Positions 12,901 through 25,743 of a stretch of DNA of 64,000 nt are shown in pieces (position 1 is the stretch's first letter; each line of letters begins with the position of its first letter). A program made the position numbers and the translations under genes. Source of the stretch: Alnus glutinosa (Eukaryota > Streptophyta > Magnoliopsida > Fagales > Betulaceae); assembly GCF_958979055.1 (NCBI RefSeq), contig NC_084896.1, positions 18,190,501-18,254,500 on the forward strand. The letters are read 5' to 3'. The notes under the pieces were generated by a model that ran no database searches, was not told the DNA's origin, and saw only the letters and a list, made by a program, of their open reading frames with translations.

Positions 12901-15900
12901 ATGTTCTCGGTGCATTCGATAGTCCGAAAGGCATTGCTATCCACTCATAAAGCCCTTCCTTAGTTTTGAATGCAGTATTCCATTCATCTCCCAGTCGTAT
13001 ACGGATATGGTGATATCCACTCCTCAGATCGATCTTTGAAAAGATCTTGGCCCTGGACAACATATCAAACATATCTCCTATTCGGGGAATAGGAAACCAA
13101 TACTTGATCGTGATCTTGTTTATTACTCAGTTGTCCACGCACATCCGTCAACTACCATTCTTCAGTATTAGCAAGGATAGTACGACACATGGACTCATAC
13201 TCTCCCGCAGATGTCCCTTCTGAATCAAACCCTCCACTTGCTCTTGGAAAATCGTATTCTCCTTCGGGCTCATCTGATAGTGCAGAAGGTTCGGGAGGCT
13301 TGCTCCTAGTACTAAGCCAATATAATGCTGGATGACTCTCATGGGCGTTAGCCCCTCAGGCATCTCTTCAGGCATGATGTCCCTGAACTCCTCCAACATT
13401 GGTTGTAAAATAGCTCGGGAGCTTCTTGTGATGTGGAGACCAAAGTCCCCTTGGTTACCAATGCTATGATCTCTCGGGCTCCCCTAACCTCCTCCATAAA
13501 CTCCGGTCCCGTCATTAGAAGGACTTGTTTACTCTCGAAACAGATAGGAGTGCCGATCGCCTCTTCCTGTAGGGGTCGAAATATTATCTACCGACCGTCC
13601 CAGAAGATAATGTAGATGTTGTCCCTACCTTTGTGCTGGGCATCCACGTCAAATTGCCATGGTCGCCCTATGATTATATGGCACGCGTCCCTCTTTACCA
13701 CATCACACAACATCAAGTCCGAGTAATGCTTACTGATCGAGAATGTGAAACAACATCTCTCAGATACTTGTATCTTAGTACCCCGCTTGATCCAATCGAT
13801 CTTGTATGGTGATGGGTGCTTCTCAGTCTTTAGCCCTAATTTCATAACCATTGCTTTAGAGACGACGTTTTCTCCACTGCCACTGTCAATGATGACATCA
13901 CATACCCTTTGGTTGATTTGACCGTGCACCGAGTACCGAAGATATTGTCTTTGTGGGTGCTCTTCTCGTATTGGAGTCAAGAGTAAGCACTGAATTACCA
14001 GGGATTGAGAGAGTGGAACTCCCTCATCGGCGTTGGCCGACTCTTCCTCATAATCAAATAGGTCATCCCCGATCGCTCCATTCACTCTCTTCTGCTTCGC
14101 TTGTCTCGGCCTCGATCAAGTTCACCATCTGCCTCCTAGGACATTGATGTGACCTATGTCCCTGTTGGTTGCACTTGAAACACTTTTTTGGACCAGGCCG
14201 TGTATACAGGTTGTTGGATGGTGGAATTGTCACCGTTTGCCTTGTGACATTGATACTCCTATTAACTCCTTTCCCCGCAGAAGTTATGGGTTGATTTGGA
14301 GTTGTTGTCGGGACCATGGGTTGTTTTCCCCGACTCTACGCAAATTGCGTCGAGTCACTCGGGTTTCACTCCCATGTTAGCGCTCTAGGCCTTTCCAGTT
14401 GCTTCTCCGCTCGAGTGGCTAAGATAACAACTTCTGTCAAAGTGAAAGTATGCATAGATACCTTGTCTTGGATTGCTAAACGCAACCCTCCAATAAATTT
14501 GGCCACCTGCTGCGCTCTTGTCTCCATGAGATCGTTTCGGGTGGACAATTGATAAAAGCCATTGAGATACGCCTGGATTGTGCGAGCTCCTTGTCTTCAC
14601 TCTTGATATTACTGGAATAGACGCTGCTTAAAGTCTGGTGGTAAAAACCATGCTTTGAGGAGTCTCTTCATCCTTAACCATAAAGTCACGGGCTCTTTTC
14701 CTTGCCGAGCACGCGATATTTGTAGTTGTTCCCACCAAGCTGAAGCTCCTCCTTTGAACTTATAAACCACCAACTTCAACTTGTGTTCCTCAGGAATACT
14801 CATGTATTTGAAGAATCGCTCTACCTCTGTCACCCAATCTAGGAAATCTTTGATGTGAAGATGCTTGTTGAATGTAGGAAGGTCAATCTTCATCCAGTAT
14901 TCGTGGGATTCCTCCCTACCATAATCCTGAAGCATAGGTTGCTCTCCATAAGCACCCCTATAACTAGCTCCTTTGTAGGCATTCACCATATAACCAGCAC
15001 CACCATGCTCGTAACCTCCTGCGCCTTCACATCCTCTACCTCTCTGATCTGCTCCATTGTTCCGATCGGATATCCCTTTAGTGAAATCCTCATCATCATT
15101 GAAATCGTCATGGATCGGGGACGATTTATGGGTGATGGTGATAAGCGGGCCTCACCCGGATCTCATCATCATCACGAGCCTCATAGTTCTTGTGATTCTG
15201 AATAGGTCCTGTTTGCATTCGAAACCAGTGACTCACCAATCTATTCACTCCAACAAAAAATAAAAATAAAAATCTGGAACTGATTCGTTCCCATTTTCTT
15301 TGTTCTCATATTAAAAAAAAAAACCCAAATCTTTTTATCCCGATCCCAACTGATCATTTTTTTCTTTTTCTCAATCACTCTTCCTTAAAGAGTGACTAAA
15401 GTTGTAGCCACTGCCAGATTGAACACATGCTTCACTGCTAGGGCATCCTCTTCATCAAGTTCCGGCCATATTAGCAGATCCTGGCTAGAGTCGCAGATGT
15501 CCAAGTTCCGACCGTAGCACCTGATGTTCCATTTCAACACTTGCTAACAGACCATTCATCTTGAGAGGGCGTGGTAAGGATAAAAATGATTTGTGATAAA
15601 TGGCTTGATTTGTTTACCCTAATTTAAGGGATTTGTTTAGATTTGAAATATTCAAATCACTTGTAGAGCTCTATAATTAGATCCTTGTACACAATCAACT
15701 AAACAAATAAAAGATGTAGCCTCTAAGGCTTTCACCTGTGGATGTAGTAGGCTCACGGCCGAACGATGTAATTTTTTGTGTTTTTCTTTTTCTATTTCCA
15801 TCTCTTTACTTAATTATGAATTTGTACATCGTATCATGGCAAAGGTTTCGAGTCAGAACTTTGTCTCGGTCATTTACCCACATTTCAATTATGCATTGTC

Positions 15901-18900
15901 TAGTTCCACACGTGAGGAAAGTGTTAAAATATTAATTAAATAATTAAAATTTACTATTTCCTAGCAGCTTTAACTCCTAAGGTATGTGGTGATTTAACAA
16001 ATGAAAGTATTTGCATCTTGGCATTCTATTTTTTCACGCATTGTCATTAGGAAAGCATCAATTGAGATGATAAAATTTTAGAACCTCCACACTCTTTATA
16101 CAACTTGAGTGCCTTATCTCTGTTTTTTCCTTTCTAACCACTATGAGTGCCAGGTTTTCTTGTTTCCAACTGCTTGTAGTCTTTGTTTCTTTTCTTTTCT
16201 TTCTTTCTTCTTCTTCTTCTTCTTTTTTTTTTTGCCCATTTCTGAATGGTCATTATTTTGCAGGAGTGGTGGTATTCTGGGTTTAGCCATGGCTTGCTCA
16301 AATACTTTTGGACTTGTTACTGGTGCATTTCTTCTTGGCTTTGGTTTGGGTGAAATTCCAAAGGGCATTTGGAAAAATGCAGATTGGACTACTCGCCAAA
16401 AGGTTCTGACACAGAAAGTTGCCAAAATGGCAGTGAAACTCGATGATGCTCATCAAGAATTTTCAAATGCTATTGTAGTAAGTATAACTTCCTTTGTAAA
16501 AGTCAAAGCTTTGTTTGGCAGATTAATATCATTGCCATGCAGGCATTGATTTTTCCTTTTAATTTCCTATGTTTTTACTGATTATATTTTTGGAAGAATG
16601 ACTTTAGCTGGTTTAATGATTTGAAGTTTTGATCATTTTATTAACAGGTTAATTTGCCTTTGTGTTTGGTGCTCTGAAACTTCAATCTTTATCTGAATTC
16701 CTGAATGTCTTATCTTGTGTTCCCTTGAAGCTTTGTCAGGTTTTATATTAGCCAATACAGTGTCCAAAACAATTTGATTTAAGTCAATTTTGATTAGGGT
16801 AAGTTGTTTCTTAATTTAGAAATCAAAAGTTTGATTATCTTTGAAGAACCGAGAAGCTAGTTCGTAGCCTCGGTTGATTCTGGTCCGTACTAGTGAGTGT
16901 TTGAAGAAGCTCCCGAGACACTCGTTTGATGCTAGTCCGGACAAGGTACTTCAGAGAGCTGTTTATTAAAAAGGATCTAAAACACTCGTTTGCAAGCTTG
17001 GATGCAATGGGTCCGGATGAGCATGTTTCATTGACGATAAGTTATTGCTCGTATGCTGGTGGTCTAGACAAGATGAAGATCGCAAAGAAGCAATGTTGCG
17101 TGGTCGCTAGCTCGGTTGGTGAAGGTCCATATGCTGACCCTAGCCTGGTCCGAACGGGATCACTTAGACGTCCGGACGCCGCCTTTGAAAATAGCTTTAA
17201 TGATTTGAAGTTTTTGATCATTTTATTAACAGGTTAATTTGCCTTTTTGTTTGGTGCTTTAAAACTTCAATCTTTGTCTGAATTCCTGAATGTCTTATCT
17301 TGTGTTCCCCTGAAGCTTGTTAGGATTTATGTTAGCCAATACAGTTTCCAAAACAATTTGATGTAAGTCAAATTTGGTTAGGGTAAATTTGTACTTAATA
17401 TAGAAATCAAAAGGTTGATTATCTTTAATGAACCGAGAAGCTCGTTTTCGGGGCCTCAGTCGATTCTAGTCCAGATTAGTGAGTTTTTGAAGAAGCCTTA
17501 AAGAAAGATTTATTTATTTATTTTTTAAAGTAATTAAAAATCAATAAAAGCGTAAGGCGCTCTCATATACACAGAAAGTATACAAGAAAAGCCACCTAAA
17601 TAGTAGGGGTGAAAAGAAAACCCAAAAGAAAGACTTTGACTTTAAAGATTGTTAGGGAAGAGGCAAGTGATTCCTCTGATGAGGGCTCTTCTGAGAATGA
17701 GGAACTAGCTTTGTTTGCTAAGAAGTTTAGCAAGTTTCTCAGGACTAAAAAAGGAAACAGTCGGAGCAAGCCCTCCAAGTTTTTTGAGAAATCCAAGGGT
17801 AATTCCAATAGAGCCTCCCAAGAAAAGAGGGACAAGACCAAGAAAGGACAAGAATTCTCAAGGCATTCAATGTCATGAGTGTTTGAGTTATGGGCATATT
17901 CGGGCTAAATGTCCAAATTACAAGAAATCCAAGGGAAAGGCCATGAATGTGACCTTGAGTGATAAGTTAGATTCTGATGACTCAGAAAAGCCCTTTGACA
18001 AGAACGAGAATTCCATGGCTTTCAGCGCCTCTGTGATGAGTGGTGGTGAGTCCAATGTGTCTGCCTCACTTGATTTGGGAGAGTCATCTCAAAATGATTC
18101 TGATAATGAGGATGACTTGCAAGTTGGTTTCAGCAAGCTTTTTGAAGAATGCATGAAACTGAAAAAGTTGAATACAAAGACTTTTAAAAAGGTTAATGGG
18201 GTTGAACTTGAAAATGAAAACTTGTTAAGTTGAATGACTTACATGCTTTAAATAATAGCTTGAAACTTGACACTACTGTGCTGAATGATAAAAACAAATT
18301 GCTTGAGAATGAATTGAATGAATCTAAAGATCAATTGAAGAATTTTTCTAGTGATAAGCTTGATAAGATGTTAAGTGTTCAAAAGAGTCATGGTGATAAA
18401 TCTGGACTTGGTTTTGTTGGTAATTGTTCTTTTAATTAAGAACTTAGAAGAGATATCTTGGCATTGGTTCTTTTATATTGATCTTGCTTTGTAATTTTCC
18501 ATTGTATCATCATGGTACATATGAAACCTCCAACCTCAATCTTATAAATCATTTTTTTCCTTTTTCCCCTTAAATAATTTTTGATGTTGTGCATAATCAG
18601 ATTGCTCAGGCAACATCAAAGCAAATGTCCAAGCGTGATCCTTTGAGACCATACATGAAGATCATTGATGATATGTTCCTGCAAATGGTAGTTCTACTTC
18701 TCGCATATTCATTCAAGTGGTCTTTGAAGTGCTCTTTTGTTTGCTTTAATCTAAAATTTTAATCTTCTTCCAGTTAAAAGAAGATCCTTTCTTCAAACCT
18801 CAAGGCGGGAGATTAGGAGAAAATGATATGGACTATGATACTGATGAGAAATCAATGGCAACACTAAGACGTCAGCTTCGGAGAGCTCGAGAGGAGTATT

Positions 18901-21900
18901 ACCGGTGTAGAAGGTAGATTCTAACTGAATCGGTTGAGAACTTTTAGGTGCTGTCTGTTCCGAATTTGTAAAGTAGGTTTAACCCAAAAGTTTACATGTG
19001 TGTATGCATGTATTTGAATGGAAAATGAAAGTTGAAACTTTTTTCTACGGTGTCTCTCAACCGAACATTTTTTTTTTTGGTCTGTTTCTTTAATCCTTTC
19101 CTTGTCCTAGAACTGTGCATCCCCTCCCTCCTCCCCAGTTGATCAAAATGCATTACACATAAAAGAAAGAGCATAGGTCTTTAGCTATTATTCTTTTTAT
19201 TTCAAAAACCCATAAGTATGTGATTTCGTTGTATGCAAACACTACTGTTTTTCTGTTAAGACTTAGAGTTACAGTCTGCTTCTGATCCTTTTTCTTCTTC
19301 TTTTTCTTATTATTTTTTAGTGGTAATTTAAGTTAACTTTCAGTTTTTTACAGCGAATATTTGAAATTTGTCTTGGAAGCCCTTGAGCTGGAAGATACTA
19401 TAAAAAATTATGAGCACCGGAATGCCACAGGATGGTTTGTTCTTAACCCACTTGTTTTTCACTTCATTAAGTATTACACATGTCGTCTTCTATTGTAACA
19501 GATTCAACTCATTTAGATGCTGCAATAGTTTCCAACATATGGTTGTGCAGCAACTACGTCAATTGGGCCAGCATTTCTGATTCTAGGCATTTGGACGTTT
19601 ATTTGCATGTGTGTCTTTGTGGGTCAGTGGGTGTTTATGTCTTTGTGTGTACAACCATATATAATTTCACATCTTTTATTCACATGAATTCATGTTTTTA
19701 TGGAAGCATGGCACATGAGTTCCTGTATGCACAAATATTTCAGTCTTCATTATAAATAGCCATTTTTAAGACCATAAACATGTTACTACTTTTGTGGTTT
19801 CCATCTGGTACTATTCAAGTCATCAAGGTATGTTGTCTGGTACTATTCAAGCCATCAAGTTATGTTGATAATTGGTACGCATACAATGCATGTATATGCC
19901 AGGGACCATAAATTTGCTCCCACAGCAACTAACCCCAAGGGTTGGGAGAACAGCCAGGGACCACTCCTCATGATAGCGGCAGTCACTAGTTCAACTCTCC
20001 CCCTCTCCCTCCTTTGGACCCACTTATCAGTAGAAGAAGAAAAAAAAAAACCTATTGCTTTTGCAGCAATTCCAAATTAGTTCACCATTTCATTTTTTAG
20101 TGGTTACATTACCGTGTGGCTGATACTTTAGTGCTGCCTATAGACGATAGTCAATGTACCCAGAGAGAACAAGGTACAATTTTTAATGCTGAGTTGTATA
20201 TTTTGAAGAGCATAGTTGAAATGAGGACACTGAGATGGAGGGGCGACAAGTAAAAAAAGATATTAATTTTTGGAAAGCTGGGAGAAAAGATGAAATCACT
20301 TATGGCTGTTATGATGAGATGCTAGAATTGATAGCAATCGGGACAGGATGAAGTTGGCTAAGATGATATAATCAATAAACGAAACCATTAACATAGAATA
20401 TGGTTTACCTTGAATGTTGGAGGCTTGCTGGAGGTAGTGGGGAATATTAGCTTTTAATTATAATAACCCAATTCTAGATGGAGCAGAGTGGTGAAATGAG
20501 ATCTTTATAGCAGACTGTAAATAGTTTAGTCTTTCCTGAATTGAACCATATCTCGTGTGCTCATTGACATCATTATTATACACTATCATGTTAAACTCAT
20601 GCAGTTACAGTTGCCTATGGTATGAAGTCAATATGGAGAAGTTGATCGTAACCTTTCCTTGCTTTTATTTTCCTTTGTTATTTACTGGCGCTTTTTATTG
20701 AATCTGTTTTGAGTCATATTTTGGGTATCAAGTTAGAAGAATTTTATCAAGCCGGAAGTTTCTCTTAACTTTATGGCTTGTCAAAATATTGGAAGCAATT
20801 ATCTGATAGTTATAGAAAAAATGTGGTTCTATCATCAATAGTAGAGCTTGGCACCTTTTCTATTGATGTCTCATAGCTTCATGCTGCTTTTCCTTGATAC
20901 TAGTTATTAAGATTTTACTCTTGCAGGAAATATATTTCAAGCTTTAGGCATGAACGAATGGGCACACTAGGTTCTCTTCTTGATATGATTGGTAATTACC
21001 AGAATCTGAATATTATTGCATTAATAATTGTATATGATTCCAACCCTTTTTTTTTTTCAAAATGTGGGGCACTTTGAGCATGGGAGACATGATACCAACT
21101 TCGACAGTTCAGTTATGGTTCCTCTATCATTCTCCCGACGATCTTACAATGAGATTTTGGACAACCAAAGCTACTGAACAAGGGGGCTTTTCACATTCCA
21201 ATAAAGTAGAATGAGTCAATGTTTTTTTCATTAACAATACAAGGCATAAGTTTCTCTTCTAAGATGGAATTACTACTAAAAATTGAGCCCTTTTTCCATA
21301 AATTGAGTAAACCATCAATAACCATATAAAAAAAATAAAAGGGTTTCTAGTTGTTGACTTTGTAGAAACAATTTGGCATATGAAATGAGATAAAACTCTT
21401 TGGTTGTATGATAAATGAAATGGGGATTCATTCAGTTATGTTCACCGATTTTTGTGAATTAATTAACTATTCAAATATATTTTAAATGATTTCTATATAA
21501 AATCAATTAGTTCTCAAGGTGATTGATAATTCTTGGCAGAGTTGATGTGGCGGTGTATACTAGGGAAACAGCTCAAGAAACTTTTGGCAATTATATTTGG
21601 TTGCATCTCAGCTGCAGTTCTTTTAGCGGAGGCTACTATACTGCCCAGTGGAGTTGATTTATCTCTCTTCTCTCTTCTCATAAATTCTGTTGGAAGGCAG
21701 GAGATACTTGTGCAGGTAGTTTTTTTTTTTTTCTTCGAGACATGGAATTGTACCCATTTTGGAGAATTACTCTTTCTGGTGTAGAGGTTAAATTGTATTC
21801 GCTAAATCCATTGTTCAGATTAGCTTACATTATATGTGGTGGTCATAAGTAAATAACATCATTTTTGTTATATGGTTTCAAAACACTGGATTCAGCAACA

Positions 21901-24900
21901 TTCTACTGTCATTAATATTATTTTGTTAGTGGTGTGTCAGTGTGGTAAGAACCCTGATTAAAGATTGTCTTTTGTTATTATTTGCAGCACCATGTAATTA
22001 TAAAGTTGAAAAGTGTGCCATTTCCATATTAATTTTTTTCAGATGGTATTTATAACCAAACCCTAACCTTCTTGTTCTTGGTACCAAGCATCTCCAAGGA
22101 AATTTGAGCGAGCTTGAGTGTCTTCATCAATTTCCTTTAAAAAGAGACTGTGGTCATTGCCTAGCTGAAATGGGGTTTCCACGCTCATCTCCAGTTTTTG
22201 TCTTCCATTACTTTAATGTTTTTTTTAAATTCAATAGCACAGTTCTTCCAATTCACAGGTCCAAGGACCATTCCCTATTTGTTTGGAATATATTAATGTC
22301 TCCATTGTACTCCAAGGGAGTTGTGTCCAATCTTGGGGTTTTCTTATTTAATCATGGTTAGTTCTTGAATGTTTCCTTTTGCAGGTAGCTGCTTTTATTC
22401 CTCTGATGTATATGTGTGTTTGCACATATTATTCCTTGTTTAAAATTGGAATGCTGATGTTTTACTCGCTGACGCCTAGGCAAACAAGCTCAGTCAGCTT
22501 GCTTATGATATGCTCGTAAGTCTTAATTTATGTCCTTCATAAGTTTTGCTACTTAATGGGTTTCATTTATCAGTATTCTCTTTGAAAGGAAACAGTAATG
22601 AGCTCTCACTTTAACATTTCTGCCAGGATGGTTGCACGATATGCACCTCCAATTTCATACAACTTTCTCAATCTCATTCGTCTTGATGGGGATGAAAGGA
22701 CTATCTTTGAACAGGTCTTTCCCTGCTGCTGTGTGCATTATTCACAAATGGCTAGTCATACTCTAATAAACGTCATATTCTCATACATCATTTTATGATA
22801 AAACTGACGTGATAAATCTTGAAGATAGGGGAGAAATTGTTATCAATGATTTCTTTGTTTATAATTTAGATCTTTTATGGTCTTTGGAAAGGATTTATTT
22901 TACCCCTCCTTAGAAGTTAAGTAATTGATAAACGGGCTAAAAATATAATCAGGATGGAGGATATGATAATTTTCCAGGTTCCTTTGATTAATAAGGATGA
23001 TTACTTTGATACTTTCAATTATACTTCTTATGTATGTCTTTTATTTCAAACTTATTTCCCTCTTACTGTATATACTCTATTATTTGCACTAGGTTGTCTC
23101 CTTTTTTTTTTTGGTTATCAGGGTTTTAAGATCTTTGCTGTATTCACATGTCCACCAGTTCCGGTTTTGCTGTCCCAATTCCTAACACTCTCATGTTGCC
23201 TAGTTTATCTTGAGGTATTTATTGAATGTTACATTGGGGAAAAAGAATGAAGAAAGATTAGCTAGAAAAAATGTGTTGCACATGTGGTATGATGATTTTT
23301 TTTTTTTTTGCTCTTTTTGTAGATTGTGCAAGGTTAAAAGACTGAGTAAATGAGTGAAAAGTCAAATAAACAGGACTATCAGGAACAGAAGTAGAAAAAT
23401 AATGAGATGATGCTCCGTCTGGAAACAAACGAAAATAAAACATCGTCATATTCAGAGAACAAAAGTAAACATGACCTTCATTCCTCCTGCTTGAAGCACC
23501 ATTAGAACATAATAATGAGTATCAAATATCTTTCATTAACAACAGAAACAGAGAGGATTCACTAAGGGGCCAACAAACACCATCTTCAGCCTATTTTTTC
23601 TTGTTTTGGTCTGTCTTGGGTTATGCCTCTGAGAGTCCTTGACTTGTTTGCGTATTGGTGGACGGCGGGTAGGCCGATGAGTGCTGTTATTTGGAAGATG
23701 GTGCCGACATGTATTCTCTGGTGTGTTTGGAAGGAAAGAAATGATAGGTGTTTTGAGGATTTGGAGAGGTCCTTGGAGGATATTTTAGCTTCTTTTTTTC
23801 ATACGTTATATCTTTGGACGGTGGCTTTTGTGTCACCGTTGTCGTTTACCTTTAATGAATTTCTTGTTCGTTTTTCACTTTCTAGCTAGGTGCATTCTCT
23901 TGTATACTGCCGGTGTATTTAAGGGCGCCTTACGCTTTTAATAAGACCAACTTATTACTTATTAAAAAAAAAAAAAAGGAAATCTGAAATTACTGAACAT
24001 TCATTCCATTCCAATAGAGCAAAAAAAAGAATCTAATTGCAAATCAAAGTTTTAAACACAGAGCTCAGCAGAACATGATCTATAGCTGTTGATCCATTTG
24101 AATTAAATGAGTTACTTATTACCACTACACCACTACAACCAGTTTTCTCTCTAATTCCATATCAATTTTGATATGCCTATACAATTCATAGTATTAAAAC
24201 TTAATTATTGTTTTGTTGGTGGGAACGGTTTTGGTTGGTTGCTTTTCAAAAGAAATGGTTTAGGTTGTTCTCTTAATTAGCAGGAAACTGTTTCAATTTC
24301 CCAATAATTTATTTCAATTAATTCACTTGACCAATATCAATTTTTGCCACTTTTTCTTTTGCAATGTCGGATTTTCTCCTTTTACTTTCGTACTCACGAA
24401 ATTAAAAGCTTTGTGAAAATGAGCAACAAAGTAATAAAAATTTGGAATTTATGCATGTTGCATCTATTGGCTTAGAACATGAGTGATCCCAATTAGCCGA
24501 GCAATAATTTTGAACTCTACATAGAAACATTGCAGTCTGAGCTCCCCCCACCCCCCCGAATTGATTATTTTGCTCAGAGTGTAATAGGCTCTTATTTCTG
24601 TGCAGAGAATGGGAAATATTGATGATGCTGTCCCTTTCTTTGGAAAAGGATTCAATAAAATATATCCTCTTATTATGGTTATATATACCTTGTTAATTGC
24701 AAGCAATTTTTTTGACCAGCTGATTGAATATTTTGGGAATTGGAAGATATTCAAGTTTCTAAATGAATCAGATGATATGGATGGATTTGATCCATCAGGA
24801 GTAATTATTTTGCAGAAAGGTGAGAAAATTACTATATATTGCCTGTAGTATTTAGTATCATTACTTAGTTATAAAGTAGTTAATATAGATGAAAGCCCAT

Positions 24901-25743
24901 TGGCTAACAGGCTTGCACAAGAAATATTACTTATCGAAAAACAAGAACAAGAAGAAGAAGATGATGATAATCAGAATTGTTCACAAATTTCATACCATGA
25001 AAGTTCTTCATTGTCAGTTGAATTCACTAATAATTTAATTTGTTTCCTTGTCAGAACGGTCTGGGCTTGAGCAAGGGCATAGTGTCGGCGAGCTTGTTAT
25101 TCCGTTAGCAAGGAATTTCAACAACATTAGTATTTTCATTGAATCTGGAAGCAGTAGCACATTATTAGTATGTAAACTCATCAGAAAGCATTGCCCTTTT
25201 CATCATTCTTGTTAACAAAGCATTCCAGTTATGATATATTGATATTCATGCATTTCTTACGTTTATACTTGAAAATGTTATCAGGATAAGGATGACACTG
25301 AAATGAAAGCAACTAATGCTATAGAGGATGGAAAGAGAGGTCAACTAATACCTCTGAAGGAAGCCATAAACAAGCACACTGCTCGAAGGGAACGCAACAA
25401 ACAAGCATCCAATATGGATTTGATCGGGAAAAATGAAACCTCAACAGCTGATGTTGATGCATGCGAAACTCAAATCATAGCAGCAGGACCATCATCTGAA
25501 TTAGCCTCAAAGTGGGAAACCATGAAGTCTGGTTTTCAGAATTTCAAGTCTTACATTCCTTTACGCCTGCAGGTTCAAGAAAACAAACTTGACTCGCATG
25601 TTTCCTCGTCGGAATCACTTGATGAAATGTTTCAGAGATTGAAACAGCCACCTGTAAACAATGGAGGTTATGGCGAAGATGATTATGATGATTATCTTTA
25701 TGGTCATGGCATGGACATCAGGAAGATGGGACCATCCAGATAG
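6972..25743 (+). CDS. LMBR1 domain-containing membrane protein, LMBD2-like (14 exons)
   Basis: Exons: 6972-7139, 7699-7775, 9681-9839, 16264-16477, 18601-18687, 18774-18913, 19354-19434, 20927-20991, 21540-21715, 22385-22515, 22627-22714, 24606-24819, 25055-25167, 25285-25743. All introns are GT...AG, phases agree, and the sum is 2,172 nt (723 residues), close to the usual length of plant LMBD2-like proteins. The start [12 protein letters not shown] opens the first membrane segment. Further hydrophobic segments lie near residues 28-52, 65-82, 110-130, 140-155, 340-385, 390-420 and 480-500, with a charged cytosolic stretch (about 160-330, including [10 protein letters not shown] and [11 protein letters not shown]) and a hydrophilic tail ([10 protein letters not shown]). 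LMBR1 proteins are multi-pass membrane proteins; the animal LMBD2 is tied to GPCR/Wnt signalling, the plant role is not settled. Exons are clean despite many transposons in the introns, which suggests the gene is under selection. Candidate polyadenylation signal near 25895. Confidence 0.92.
9170..9510 (+). mobile_element. RTE-type non-LTR retrotransposon 3' fragment (intron 2)
   Basis: The order of motifs (a stretch reading like RWF-x-Q-V-Q-R, then a run ending in GACTTGAGTTGAATCGAG and GTTGGTAGG) matches the C-terminal reverse-transcriptase tail and TTG-rich 3' end of plant RTE LINEs. The frame is broken. It lies in the 1.9-kb second intron of the LMBD2-like gene. Confidence 0.5.
10490..10770 (-). 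mobile_element. Copia-type LTR fragment, antisense (intron 3)
   Basis: Contains two variants of an ACACTCACCCTCAAGCTGG/ACACTCCCCCACAAGCTGG motif, which on the minus strand is the CCAGCTTG-GGG-GTGTTAGA junction between the polypurine tract and the LTR start seen in many plant copia elements. No coding part remains. Confidence 0.45.
10807..11086 (-). repeat. Probable 3' LTR of the decayed Ty3/gypsy element
   Basis: On the minus strand it begins TGCTAGGATT right at the stop codon of the gypsy frame and ends CGCTACGTCACA, giving TG...CA termini and a length of about 280 bp. A matching 5' LTR was not found beyond the gag end near 15560. Confidence 0.5.
11081..15560 (-). pseudogene. Decayed Ty3/gypsy gag-pol, antisense in intron 3
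   Basis: Read on the minus strand the order is gag (about 15560-14370; retrotransposon gag signature near 14740, ASAWWEQLQ), CCHC zinc knuckle (near 14180, [14 protein letters not shown]), aspartic protease (near 13890, [11 protein letters not shown]), reverse transcriptase (13400-12710, YFDD near 12830), thumb and start of RNase H (12694-12305), integrase zinc region and core (12270-11400, [10 protein letters not shown] near 11690), and the C-terminal tail (11278-11081). Reverse transcriptase before integrase defines Ty3/gypsy. The frame is broken into about ten pieces by stops and frameshifts, and most of RNase H is missing between 12305 and 12271. It cannot be active. It sits inside intron 3 of the LMBD2-like gene, opposite to transcription. 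Confidence 0.93.
15590..15870 (+). repeat. Copia-like LTR fragment (intron 3)
   Basis: Contains a CTTTCACCTGTGGATGTAG block followed by CGGCCGAAC, a typical run in the R/U5 part of plant copia LTRs, and shortly after it a degenerate primer-binding-site-like TATCATGGC. No coding region follows. Confidence 0.35.
15919..15999 (+). repeat. Solo TRIM-like LTR (intron 3)
   Basis: Starts TGTTAAAATATTAATTAAA and ends GGTGATTTAAC. The same pattern forms both ends of the TRIM-like elements at 45903-46141 and 53234-53490. Confidence 0.5.
16606..17497 (+). repeat. About 300-bp direct duplication in intron 4
   Basis: 16606-16910 and 17190-17497 match closely (about 90% by eye), from GATTTGAAGTTT...GATCATTTTATTAACAGG to GTGAGT-TTTGAAGAAGC. 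The first copy is the native intron next to exon 4. The 280 bp between them is GC-richer and carries repeated GTCCGGAC-type motifs. Confidence 0.75.
17520..17600 (-). mobile_element. L1 3'-end fragment, antisense (intron 4)
   Basis: Contains AAAAGCGTAAGGCGCTCTCATA and AGTATACAAGA, the reverse complement of the 3' terminal motif shared by all L1 copies in this window (TCTTGTATAC...GCGCCTTACGC). Confidence 0.6.
17604..18440 (+). pseudogene. Copia gag fragment with CCHC knuckle (intron 4)
   Basis: A Lys/Ser-rich stretch (17609-17878) shifts by one base near 17855 into a frame with a zinc knuckle, [14 protein letters not shown], at about 17872-17915. It continues with acidic linker sequence, then after a stop at 18231-18233 a coiled-coil-like part (18230-18439) ending [18 protein letters not shown], a hallmark of SIRE/Maximus-type copia gag-pol. 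The protease and everything after it are absent. One frameshift and one stop make it non-functional. Confidence 0.75.
20150..20420 (+). mobile_element. RTE-type LINE fragment (intron 7)
   Basis: A degenerate stretch reading like AEMR-LRW followed by a basic run resembles the AEMRMLRWMCG region near the C-terminus of plant RTE reverse transcriptases. The frame is broken and the ends are unclear. Confidence 0.4.
23590..23975 (+). mobile_element. 5'-truncated L1 3' end (intron 11)
   Basis: An open frame to 23889 matches the end of plant L1 ORF2 (the [11 protein letters not shown] and [15 protein letters not shown] motifs follow the zf-RVT domain). After it come the family 3' motif (TCTTGTATACTGCCGGTG, GGGCGCCTTACGC) and a poly(A) tail at 23963-23977. 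It is in the sense direction of the host gene. No target duplication was found. Confidence 0.8.

Noticed and set aside
22104..22361. 85-codon frame between exons 9 and 10 of the LMBD2-like gene
   Set aside because: It is in an intron with no splice support and the LMBD2 reading continues exactly from exon 9 to exon 10 without it.
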